Below are positions 46,360 through 64,000 of a stretch of DNA of 64,000 nucleotides, in pieces. Source of the stretch: Oasisia sp. SBJ-2009 (taxonomy: Eukaryota; Annelida; Polychaeta; Sabellida; Siboglinidae); NCBI GenBank assembly GCA_964017155.1, contig OZ024855.1, positions 2,928,491-2,992,490 on the forward strand, written 5' to 3'. Each line of letters begins with the position of its first letter. The first letter of the stretch is position 1. Under the pieces are notes generated by a model. It saw nothing but the letters and a program-made list of their open reading frames with translations, was not told where the DNA came from and made no database searches. The position numbers were made by a program, and so were the translations under genes.

Positions 46360-47165
46360 CTATCTCGCTCTCTCTCTCGCTCTCTCTCTCGCTCTCGCTC
46401 TCGCGCGCTCTCTCTCTCTCCTTATCTGTCTCTCCCTCTCCATATCTCTCTCTCTCTTTCTTTCTTTCTCTCTCTCAGTCTGCCCCTGCCCCTGCCCCTG
46501 CCCCTGCCCCTGCCCCTGCCCCTGCCCCTGCCCCTGCCCCTGCCCCTGCCCCTGCCCCTGCCCCTGCCCCTGCCCCTGCCCCTGCCCCTGCCCCTGCCCC
46601 TGCCCCTGCCCCTGCCCCTGCCCCTGCCCCTGCCCCTGCCCCTGCCCCTGCCCCTGCCCCTGCCCCTGCCCCTGCCCCTGCCCCTGCCCCTGCCCCTGCC
46701 CCTGCCCCTGCCCCTGCCCCTGCCCCTGCCCCTGCCCCTGCCCCTGCCCCTGCCCCTGCCCCTGCCCCTGCCCCTGCCCCTGCCCCTGCCCCTGCCCCTG
46801 CCCCTGCCCCTGCCCCTGCCCCTGCCCCTGCCCCTGCCCCTGCCCCTGCCCCTGCCCCTGCCCCTGCCTCTCCATCTTCAACTTCCTCTGCCTCTCCACA
46901 TCTCTGGAGTGCATCAGTTAGCTTAATTCCAGGTCAGGCAAAAACTAGCAACAAAATGTATCTCCCAACGGTCCATAGAACAATACACCATGAATTTGCA
47001 ATATATTTCTACAGTATCACACTCATTCCCACTCAATGTCCTGCCGGTGGACGTGAAAAGGGACACGTCGAATCACGTCCACCACTCAGAATTACATTGG
47101 CTGCCGACGAAGGCCGACGGCGGAAGGACATCGGAGAAACATCAACCGAAATATAGACGACATAA
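46268..47165. repeat. duplicated block, copy A
   Basis: It starts TAATATACGCGGGGAAAGG and then runs through (TC)n, a CCCCTG hexamer array and CATCAGTTAGCTTAATTCC to CCGAAATATAGACGACATAA. The same landmarks occur in the same order in copy B (47165-48675). Confidence 0.85.
46480..46868. repeat. (CCCCTG)n hexanucleotide array, about 64 copies
   Basis: Essentially perfect. On the minus strand it is (GGGGCA)n, with runs of four G every six bases, a sequence type able to form G-quadruplexes. The Gln/Gly, Pro/Cys and Ala/Pro frames through it are artefacts. Confidence 0.97.
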
Positions 47166-47197
47166 TATACGCGGGGAAAGGTTATTATTTACTCGCT

Positions 47198-47239
<42 letters not shown>

Positions 47240-47385
47240 GTCTTTCTATCTCCTTCTCTCTCTCCTTCTCTCGCCCTTCTATATATATCTCTCTCCCTGT
47301 CTCTCTCTCTCTCTCTCTCTCATTTTCTCTCTCTTTCCCTCCTCCTCCTCTCTCTCTCTCTCCCTGCTCCTCCTCTCTCTCTCTA

Positions 47386-47424
<39 letters not shown>

Positions 47425-47427
47425 TTA

Positions 47428-47466
<39 letters not shown>

Positions 47467-47515
47467 CTGTCTCTCTCCCCCCCCCTCTCTTTCTCCCCCT
47501 GTCTCTCTCTCTCCT

Positions 47516-47555
<40 letters not shown>

Positions 47556-48675
47556 GCTCTCTCGCCTCTTTCTCTTTGTCTGTCTCTCGCTCTCGCTGCA
47601 TCTCCATCTCCGTCTCCGTCTCCGTCTCCGTCTCCGTCTCCGTCTCCGTCTCCGTCTCCGTCTCCGTCTCCGTCTCCGTCTCCGTCTCCGTCTCCGTCTC
47701 CGTCTCCGTCTCCGTCTCCGTCTCCGTCTCCGTCTCCGTCTCCGTCTCCGTCTCCGTCTCCGTCTCCGTCTCCGTCTCCGTCTCCGTCTCCGTCTCCGTC
47801 TCCGTCTCCGTCTCCGTCTCCGTCTCCGTCTCCGTCTCCGTCTCCGTCTCCGTCTCCGTCTCCGTCTCCGTCTCCGTCTCCGTCTCCGTCTCCGTCTCCG
47901 TCTCCGTCTCCGTCTCCGTCTCCGTCTCCGTCTCCGTCTCCGTCTCCGTCTCCGTCTCCGTCTCCGTCTCCGTCTCCGTCTCCGTCTCCGTCTCCGTCTC
48001 CGTCTCCGTCTCCGTCTCCGTCTCCGTCTCCTTCTCCTTCTCCTTCTCCTTCTCCTTCTCCTTCTCCTTCTCCTTCTCCTTCTCCTTCTCCTTCTCCTTC
48101 TCCTTCTCCTTCTCCTTCTCCTTCTCCCTCTCCCTCTCCCTCTCCCTCTCGCTCTCCCACTCCCACTCCCACTCCCACTCCCACTCCCACTCCCACTCCC
48201 ACTCACACTCACACTCACACTCACACTCACACTCACACTCACACTCACACTCACACTCACACTCACACTCACACTCACACTCACACTCACACTCACACTC
48301 ACACTCACACTCACACTTCCATTCCCTTCCTTTTTCCTTTCTGGACCGCATCAGTTAGCTCAATTCCTGGTCAGGTGAAAATTCGAATAAACTGTATCTC
48401 CCAACGATCCACTAAATAATTCACTATGAATGTTTAATGTGTGGCAACTGTTTTTAACAGAACACGCATTGGAGTGTATCGTCAGTCGCCGTAGACTTCA
48501 ACAGTAGCACTCGACAACAATAGTGTCACACCCATTAACTGTACCACTTAACGGTCTGGCCGTCGTCGTCAAAGGTCACGTAGGATCACCTCCATCACTC
48601 AGACTGAGACTGGCGCTCGGGGAAGGACGAAAGTGGAAGAACATTGGAGGATAATCAGCCGAAATATAGACGACA
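47165..48675. repeat. duplicated block, copy B
   Basis: It repeats the landmarks of copy A: AATATACGCGGGGAAAGG, (CT)n, a hexamer array, then CATCAGTTAGCTCAATTCC and finally CCGAAATATAGACGACA. The hexamer differs from that in copy A. The block ends about 80 bp before the lectin start codon. Confidence 0.85.
47605..48315. repeat. hexanucleotide arrays in series: CTCCGT, CTCCTT, CTCCCT, CTCCCA, CTCACA
   Basis: About 70 copies of CTCCGT (47605-48029) change to CTCCTT (to about 48124), then a few CTCCCT (to about 48150), CTCCCA (to about 48202) and CTCACA (to 48315). Each step differs from the last by one base. Long frames on both strands here (Arg, Asp/Gly, Glu/Thr, Ser/Val repeats) are artefacts. 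Confidence 0.97.
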
Positions 48676-48751
48676 CATCATCGAGGAAAACCAGGAAAGT
48701 AGCATTGAGGACAATCGACGAGTGAGACACCGTGACGGGAGAGGAGCAACC

Positions 48752-56550
<7,799 letters not shown>

Positions 56551-58873
56551 GTCGGTGTCTTTCTTGTGCCAAGCGTTGCGCTCTCTCTCTCTCGCTTCCT
56601 GCATTTTCCCATACCTGTCAGATTTCACCGCGTGTCCTTTTAACCGTTTCGTTCTCTTTGTAGCATTTAGGCGGACGTTGTCTCGTTGTTCGCACGGCCC
56701 CGCTGCAACGTGTTCGCCACGCGTCGAACTTTACCACTGAACCTGCAGCTGAATTCTTATCAGGAATAGGGCACGCAAGTGATTCTCGTTTTCGGCCTGT
56801 TTTGAGCCAGACTTAACGAGACCACACACAACTGGTCCCCAATGCGTTGTCAATGGTCGTATTCAAAGCAAAAATTACTGAAGTATGCTAACATTGTGAA
56901 AATACTAACTTATCTGCATAGCAGATCCCACCTTTTAGGCGAGTTTTGTACGGGTCGAAACCTTAAAACTAACAACGGCTGTTTCTGGTTTTGTAGTTTG
57001 CGAAAGATCATATAACTCATTCGAATCGTCGGGATCCAGATCATGAACGAAAATGGCAAAATAGCATTGAAACGTTATAGCTGCAGACGAGACTTGCGTA
57101 CCCTATATGTCGATCTTTAGCATCTAAATAATATCGATATTCCTCGTGGTACAAGCAATACGTTGATGCCGAATCAGTGGTGGCGATGCGTGTGGTTTCA
57201 GTGTATGATTTCAGTGGGTCGACAAACGATGCGGACAGACAAAAGACAAAAACAGGAGCAGCAAGTGCGAACTATGTCCTACAACGTCATCGCGAACATA
57301 ACCGGCATGTATTATTCAACTAGTTATGTTGTTGTAGACTGTTGTTGGCGACTGAACGCGGCAACTAAAACCTTCTGACAATGTTTAATATTGCCTGATC
57401 CTAACGCAGACAGTGCAGCAGATGTTGCACCGAGCAGTTCCGGGTGGCAATGGCGACCAATGCGACCGTTAAATGAAATTCACCGCCCAGATTAGGCACA
57501 ATGCATTTATACGTGTAGCTTTGGTATTTTACTATACAATTTTAACGTGCTATTTTGGAAGAGTTAACTACGGAATGTATTTTCAGTTCACGTGCAAAGT
57601 GTGTTAGCTAATGCCATCTAATGCTACAATTTGACATGTGTAATCATATGCATGATAAAGCCTATAGTATAAGTACACGTGTAATGGCGACCAGTGTTAT
57701 TGACATTTTTAAGGCCTGAAAATCACATTGTTTACCTGAAACCATCTCACATACAGGCAGGCTTAAACTATGCAATGCGGTTGCATGCAACGAAGCGATT
57801 GAGAAAGGGCAAGGTCGAACGATGTTGCTTGCAACGTGGTTGCATACAACTCCTCTAGCATGTTTACACTATGCAACACGGTAGGTGCGACGAGACGTTA
57901 ACTGGTATCCAGCCCACCATGTGGCGCCACTCTTACATAGCAACGGAACCATCGCACCAGTGGGGACATATTTGGGAACAGGTTTATCCGAGACGCGGGG
58001 TTATTTATAAGTAATTAATAAAATACCGTTGCACTGATATGTAGGCATATAATTATATAAACTAATTATGTTAATATTATTAATTAAAATTGTGTACTTT
58101 ATAGTTTACAACTTTACATTTTAAAAATAATCCCTTTAAAGGGATTCTTTTGTATCACAAATTATAATGAAAAGAATATTTCTTTGATAATATAAAACGC
58201 TTTGTAATATACACAATTTTAAATAAATGTAACTATTGCTTGTAGCAATATACAATAGAATAGTATTCATAGCATAATTAATGATCCCATTATACAATCA
58301 TTATATTTATAATAAACGTACACTCACTCTATAAGGCACTACAAAAGTATTTAACCAGTATTGGCGTAACATTGTTGTTATGGGCGATAAAACAAGAAAG
58401 CGCCGTTTGGAGTATTGTCAGCGATACCTTCCTTCAAACACGTATCGGTTCTTTAGTGCAATGGAGCTGACATGACCCGTAATGATTGTACTCTTCATGT
58501 ATGCAATAAAACAACAAACGCCATTACTCGTAGAATAGGTAAATTAAACAAATTGTATAGTAAGCTGCCGAACAACAAATTGCTGCAAAGCGTTCGAATA
58601 CGATACGTCACTCGCGGTCACTGCCTGTGATTGGACAAATTACATGCAACCAAGAGACGACGTTGCATGCAACATGAAACGCGGTCTCACGAGACCCCGT
58701 TGTATGCGATGATATGTTTACACTAGGCGATCTGGCTGCAACTGGGTTTCTAGCAACTGAAGCGACACCGTCTCAAGTTGCATACAACCGCGTTGCATAA
58801 TGTAAACCCGCCTTACGTTGTATTCACGACATTGTAATAAATATTTACTCTCGTTTGTAAATGTGTTATTCAG
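56551..58873 (+). other. region after lectin exon 3, includes a TIR element
   Basis: 56551-57754 is unassigned. A TIR element fills 57755-58813. Confidence 0.5.
57755..58813. mobile_element. 1.06-kb element with long imperfect inverted ends
   Basis: The left end reads AGGCAGGCTTAAACTATGCA then ATGCGGTTGCATGCAAC. The right end, complemented, reads AAGGCGGGTTTACATTATGC then AACGCGGTTGTATGCAAC. Both sides contain extra GTTGCATGCAAC-type motifs further in. The interior is AT-rich and non-coding. A target duplication cannot be read with certainty, and the superfamily is unknown (PIF/Harbinger-like size and ends are possible). Confidence 0.7.
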
Positions 58874-59088
58874 GTTGCCCTACGTTTGGCGTGCGGGGTT
58901 ACATCAAAGCACCGCCAATGGCGACGTCGTCCATTCGGTCACACCGTCCATTCGTCCGACTCGAATGGACCATTGCCAACACCGGACATGCTGCGACAGA
59001 GGAGATTTTTTGTGAACTTTGCCATGACACCAGTTTGCGGCCTGTGCACAAACTGCGTAGTTTTGGCGAGTTAGCTACAGGCGTGTGA
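58874..59088 (+). CDS. candidate terminal exon of the lectin gene
   Basis: An acceptor TTATTCAG| opens a 71-codon frame in phase 1, matching the free phase of lectin exon 3, and ends in TGA. The peptide starts GCPTFGVRGYIKAPP and ends FGELATGV. I recognise no domain. With it the lectin would have 254 residues. The frame may equally be chance. Confidence 0.28.
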
Positions 59089-60150
59089 GCGTCGATTGCA
59101 ACATTAACGAGGCCAGTGCGAGACAACTGACCAGTGCACGGTGACCAGGAGTTAGTGACCACTATAGCGTTCATTGATGTATCGACAAACTTGGATGAAA
59201 TGTTGTCCACGGTACACTGCACACGTATCCGCCTACTTGTAATTTGCGTTACATAAATTGTTGAATTAACTGCATGTCAAACCTCTGGGGTGTTGTATAT
59301 GTTTGAATATATACTTTATTGGCCTATATGAACTTCGTGTAAATAAATTATTTGCATACTAAATTGTTGATGGTTTTTATAACAACATTTAAACAGATTG
59401 CCACCCTCTAGATGGCTGGTGGACAAGGAAGCTCACTAGTTTATCGAGAGTCGATGAATTAAAGTAGATGCGCTGTTAATAATGTATGCGTTACCGGCAT
59501 TCTACAACGAGAACATTTAGTTAATTAATGAGATATTAAAGCACTCTCATATGGAGATTTCGTCAACAGGCCAGACCGTACGTAGGGTAAGGTAAGCCCC
59601 ACCGTTATAGTGTCAATTGAAAATAGTGAGCTTTTCCTATAAAAATAACTCAGTTACTCATATCGTTCCACAAGCACCATTTTGGAACAACGTAAATATT
59701 TGATTACTGTTAAATCGATATTCACTTACCTGTGCATTGATACCGAAATCACGGCTCAAGATGACACATTTGTAATGATATAGGAACATTAGTCTTGACA
59801 GACTCCATCTTAAAAAATATCAAATGTAAATGTCGGACAATGTCAAATATAAAAATTTATATGTGAAATCGGTACTCCAGCAAACTCTATTTTAAGCCTA
59901 AGACCATGGTTCTATGTGAAACATCTCAGGGATATTTTATTGGCTGAAATCCTGAACAATAGGGAGTTGCAACAGTCCAAACGAGATGTTAGTATGGCAG
60001 TCACTGTAAGTATACATTCCGCTGTTGGTCGAGTCACTGTTCCTGCGTTGATTCTAATCTACGCCGCCAGATGGCGACATGGTTGTGGCAAATATAAGCG
60101 CCGTCGTAACACACTACCAGGACAGTATGCATTGTATATATAAGACGTTG
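59089..60150. other. intergenic, short LINE tail
   Basis: 59395-59465 contains TTGCCACCCTCTAGATGGCT and GTTTATCGAGAGTCGA, similar to the LINE 3' UTR at 24.9 kb. Nothing else is recognised. Confidence 0.45.
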
Positions 60151-60164
60151 TAACGTCTACTTCA

Positions 60165-61340
60165 GACCAGGACGCAGCACAACAGAGCAGATCTTCAACC
60201 TTAGGGTACTGTGCGAGAAGTACCTCCAACACCAGCAAGACCTCTATCACGTCTTCATTGACTTCAAGAAGGCATTCGACAGGGTATGGCATGCAGCACT
60301 ATGGGCCACCATGAAGCATTTCAACATCAACGCCAACCTGATCAGAATGATACAGAACCTCTATGACAAGGCCACCAGCGCAGTCTACCTTAACAACAGC
60401 ATAGGGGACTGGTTCAGAACCACCGTCGGAGTAAGAGAAGGCTGTGTGCTCTCCCCCACCCTCTTCAACATCTTCTTGGAGAGAATTATGACTGACGCAC
60501 TGAACGACCATGAAGGGACAGTCAGCATTGGTGGCAGAAATATCACAAACTTGCGTTTTGCCGACGACATAGACGGCCTGGCAGGAAGGGAAGACGAGCT
60601 AGCTGACTTGGTGGAGCGCATTGATAAGACTTCTACAGCCTTCGGCATGCAGATCAATGCAGAAAAGACCAACCTGATGACCAACAACACCAATGGCTTC
60701 AGCACTGACATCAGGGTCAACGTCGAGAAACTAGATTACGTCAACCGATTCAAATATCTGGGAGCAATCATTACAGATGAAGGATCTAAACCTGGATCGC
60801 CCAGGCCACAGCAGCACTCGCCAAACTCAAGACCATTTGGAATCACAAGAATGTAGCGCTTAGCTCAAAGATCAGACTGATGCGCTCCCTAGTCATGTCC
60901 ATATTCCTGTACGCCTGTGAGTCTTGGACATTAACAGCAGAAACCGAGAAAAGGATACAGGCCATGGAGATGAGATGCCTCAGAAAACTCCTCGGCATCA
61001 CGTACAGAGAACACATCATCAACGAAGAGGTCCGAAACAGAACTCGGCAAGCCATTGGACCCCACGAAGACCTCCTGACCACAGTCAAACAACGAAAACT
61101 GAGATGGTACGGCCATATAACAAGATCTTCAGGGCTTGCCAAGACGGTCATGCAAGGTACAGTCCAAGGAGGGAGAAGACGAGGCAGACAGATAAAGAGA
61201 TGGGAAGACAACATCCCGGAATGGACGGGCTTGCCACTTGGCGCCGCCATGAGGAAAGCGGAAAGACGAGAGGAGTGGAGGGAGCTGGTTGCCAAGTCAT
61301 CTGTGGTGCCCCAAAGGTCCACTGAGACTACGGGATAGGC
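60165..61340 (+). mobile_element. 5'-truncated RTE-like LINE, reverse transcriptase fragment
   Basis: The plus strand opens with FRPGRSTTEQIFNLRVLCEK, then VFIDFKKAFDRVWH, GVREGCVLSPTLFNIFLE and the catalytic LRFADDIDGLAG. Around 60793 a few bases are missing relative to the family and the frame moves. It continues with AQATAALAKLKTIWNHKNVA, then FLYACESWTL, LRWYGHITRS and RRGRQIKRWEDNIPEW to a TAG near 61336. The endonuclease half is absent. It is a different subfamily from the LINE at 20.5-23.9 kb. Confidence 0.88.
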
Positions 61341-61507
61341 AACGTCTACTTGACTCACTGGCGCCACATGTCGTAAACTCAAGAGGTTCCTGAATGTTCT
61401 AGTTCGCCAAATCCACTGTAACGCAGTAGTTTTCATCCTGCAAACAATGGTGAGCATTTCCACATCGTGTCGTCACCATGGCCCGTAGCTAAGACTGTGT
61501 GTTTTAC

Positions 61508-62072
61508 ACAACGCATAGCCTAGCCTCGGGTACCCAGGATCCGTGAGGTGGCAGCACTTTTACGCCCCTGAGGAAAGACTGGGTCTGCATTTTCGAACCG
61601 CCAGGGCGGCCTTACCCCAGATTAGGGTAGAGACGCTGATTGGCTCTCAGGTCAACCATGAAAAAAAATTTAAATAACGATATACTTTTACAAGATAATG
61701 ATATCATATGAAAAGTATTCAAGATTGAACTTATATTAACCCAAAATGTAAGTAAACATTCAAATTTACAGTTGTTTATGAAATAATAATTACGACAGTA
61801 TAAACCAGTATCCGCGAGGTGGCAGCATTGTCTAGCCCCACACGGATAGCATACACATGAAATAAGGATACCGTTTTATCAAATAATGCTGTATTATAAA
61901 AACTATTCAAAATTAAACTTATATTAACACAAAATAAATAGAAATAGAAATTTGCAGTTGTTTATAAAATATATATTACGGCAGTGTCCGTAAGGTGGCA
62001 CCATTGTATGGATCACGCGGATATACAAACAAACGCCGAATAAGTAACCAGACTGTCGGTTAAGCGAGACTA
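61508..62072 (+). mobile_element. MITE of the TAG(C/T)CTCG family, best copy
   Basis: It starts TAGCCTCGGGTACCCAGGAT then CCGTGAGGTGGCAGCAC, has GTAGAGACGCTGATTGGCTC and an AT-rich middle with ACAGTTGTTTATGAAATAAT, and ends TGTCGGTTAAGCGAGACTA. The outer bases TAG(C/T)CTCG(G/C)TTA are inverted at the two ends. GTGGCAGCATTGTCTAGCCC marks an internal repeat of the terminal motif. It has no coding capacity. Confidence 0.7.
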
Positions 62073-62329
62073 CCCATATCCATGTTGTTTCTTTAACCGA
62101 CAGTTTTAGCATTAATGAATGTTAGCCGTGCTGTGATTGCACTTACCTTCATAGTAACAACACTGATATCTGCCAGTAGTATAGTATGTGATTAGCGTTG
62201 CGCACTTGAAGCTAGGCGGCGCGGTGGAATTCCACCGGTGGAAGGAGGAAGGTCAAACTTGAAGTGGCGCCCATCTGACGGATATGTCTTCAGCTAATAC
62301 CCCAAAAATACGTGTGTCTTATTTTTAAA

Positions 62330-62870
62330 TGGTCAAAACGTCAAGAGGCGATCCTGGCGAGAGTGGCGCGGGGCGGAAATAGGGTGCATAGTCAAAGTTC
62401 AAAGGTCAACGTTACGATCAATTATCATCAGCACGTTCTGCAAGTAGGCCACGCAAAGCGCATGCGTAATATTATTGTTTTCAATCTAACTTATATAACA
62501 GTGGGCTAATAGGTCAATTATCGGCATAACGTTCTGCACGTAGGCCATTTGGGTTACGTCCTGGCGCGGCGCGGCGCGGCGCAGCGCGGAGGAAGGGTGG
62601 AAGAGTCGTGTCCAGTATATCGGTCAGATAAGTCGCATTCTCCAAAAATAGTCAAGAGGCGATCCTGGCGCGGAGAGGCGCGACGTGGAAGAAGTGTGGA
62701 AGGAGGTCTACACCTCATAGCGCATGCGTAATGTTATTGTTTTCTATCTAACTTGCTAGTAGGTCAATTACCGTCATCACGTTCAGTGCATTCAGGCCAT
62801 TTGGGTTACGTTCTCCACAGTCCTCGTGTAAGTCATCTACACGTCATAGCGCAGGCGCAATATTATTATA
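62330..62870. repeat. diverged tandem duplication, about three partial copies
   Basis: The motifs TCAAGAGGCGATCCTGGCG, GCGCATGCGTAAT, ATTGTTTTCTATCTAACTT, TAGGTCAATTA and GGCCATTTGGGTTACGT recur in order two or three times. CGGCG runs (62560-62590) are embedded. Confidence 0.65.
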
Positions 62871-63029
62871 TGGTCAACCATGCCCAGTGCGTGTGCAACA
62901 CGGTGCTTGTCTACCTACTGAAGCTCGCTGTTCCGGCAGTCGGTGCTGTCCCCGGTTCAACATCGTTTGTGATTTGTTGGTAATTTCTGGCACACCCGTT
63001 TGTTATTGGTTCATTTTTGGCACATTCGT

Positions 63030-64000
63030 TCGCCTCCGCCTCCGCCTCCGCCTCCGCCTCCGCCTCCGCCTCCGCCTCCGCCTCCGCCTCCGCCTCCGCC
63101 TCCGCCTCCGCCTCCGCCTCCGCCTCCGCCTCCGCCTCCGCCTCCGCCTCCGCCTCCGCCTCCGCCTCCGCCTCCGCCTCCGCCTCCGCCTCCGCCTCCG
63201 CCTCCGCCTCCGCCTCCGCCTCCGCCTCCGCCTCCGCCTCCGCCTCCGCCTCCGCCTCCGCCTCCGCCTCCGCCTCCGCCTCCGCCTCCGCCTCCGCCTC
63301 CGCCTCCGCCTCCGCCTCCGCCTCCGCCTCCGCCTCCGCCTCCGCCTCCGCCTCCGCCTCCGCCTCCGCCTCCGCCTCCGCCTCCGCCTCCGCCTCCGCC
63401 TCCGCCTCCGCCTCCGCCTCCGCCTCCGCCTCCGCCTCCGCCTCCGCCTCCGCCTCCGCCTCCGCCTCCGCCTCCGCCTCCGCCTCCGCCTCCGCCTCCG
63501 CCTCCGCCTCCGCCTCCGCCTCCGCCTCCGCCTCCGCCTCCGCCTCCGCCTCCGCCTCCGCCTCCGCCTCCGCCTCCGCCTCCGCCTCCGCCTCCGCCTC
63601 CGCCTCCGCCTCCGCCTCCGCCTCCGCCTCCGCCTCCGCCTCCGCCTCCGCCTCCGCCTCCGCCTCCGCCTCCGCCTCCGCCTCCGCCTCCGCCTCCGCC
63701 TCCGCCTCCGCCTCCGCCTCCGCCTCCGCCTCCGCCTCCGCCTCCGCCTCCGCCTCCGCCTCCGCCTCCGCCTCCGCCTCCGCCTCCGCCTCCCCCTCCG
63801 CCTCCGCCTCCGCCTCCTCCTCCGCCTCCCCCTCCCCCTCCCTTCCCCTTCCCCTTCCCCCTCCGCCTCCGCCTCCGCCTCCGCCTCCCCCTCCCCCTCC
63901 GCCTCCGCCTCCGCCTCCGCCTCCGCCTCCTCCTCCCCCTCCGCCTCCGCCTCCTCCTCCGCCTCCGCCTCCTCCTCCCCCTCCGCCTCCCCCTCCCCCT
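63030..64000. repeat. (CTCCGC)n hexanucleotide array reaching the window edge
   Basis: About 125 almost perfect copies (63030-63790), then a zone to 64000 in which CTCCGC alternates with CTCCCC, CTCCTC and CCCTTC. The array continues beyond the window. It contains no gene. Confidence 0.97.

Noticed and set aside
46220..47156. Long Pro/Cys, Ala/Pro and Gln/Gly frames
   Set aside because: They are translations of the CCCCTG hexamer array and change only by frame; there is no non-repeat coding sequence, splice support or family match.
46990..48378. Frames of 260-460 residues rich in Arg, Asp/Gly, Glu/Thr, Ser/Val
   Set aside because: All are read-throughs of the CTCCGT-type hexamers on both strands.

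Overview
The window is eukaryotic DNA, most likely from a marine invertebrate bilaterian. Its genes are split into short exons with GT-AG introns, most of the sequence is intron or repeat, and the mobile elements (RTE-like and CR1/L2-like LINEs, Kolobok-like and hAT transposons, a P-element/THAP9-like gene) plus F-type lectins fit a lancelet, mollusc, annelid or similar animal. The species cannot be fixed from the sequence. Most long open frames here are translations of microsatellites and are not genes.

Layout. 1-3134 (minus): first coding exon of a TTC39C-like gene, running off the left edge, with a TTAA-flanked Kolobok-like element in its first intron. 3817-9177 (plus): a complete six-exon CENPO (centromere protein O) gene, head-to-head with TTC39C. 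10284-32983 (minus): a six-exon gene for a 623-residue protein with one Ig domain, a low-complexity linker and two C-terminal hydrophobic segments. Its introns carry a 41-bp minisatellite, a 28-bp minisatellite built from its own splice donor, a nearly intact RTE-like LINE, LINE 3' fragments and large (TA)n and (CCCT)n tracts. 33.7-44.4 kb (plus): two exons resembling a second, possibly broken, F-type lectin. Between them on the minus strand, 35791-42994, lies a P-element/THAP9-like gene whose nine exons keep one 811-codon frame; two of its introns hold transposons with perfect 8-bp target duplications. 46.3-48.7 kb: a duplicated block whose two copies carry different hexanucleotide arrays. 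48752-56550 or further (plus): an F-type lectin with a signal-peptide exon. 57.7-62.9 kb: a TIR element, a 5'-truncated LINE, a MITE and diverged tandem repeats. 63030-64000: a CTCCGC hexamer array running off the right edge.

The genes do not form a pathway. CENPO serves the kinetochore, the F-type lectins are secreted carbohydrate-binding proteins, and the Ig protein looks membrane-anchored. The most unusual structure is a minisatellite of about 85-90 units (about 14.77-17.23 kb) in which each unit repeats the 3' end and 5' splice site of the adjacent exon, preceded by a pyrimidine tract and CAG, so each unit resembles a combined acceptor/donor (recursive-splicing) site. All exon models were built by eye from splice signals, phase and remembered family similarity; none was checked by alignment or RNA.
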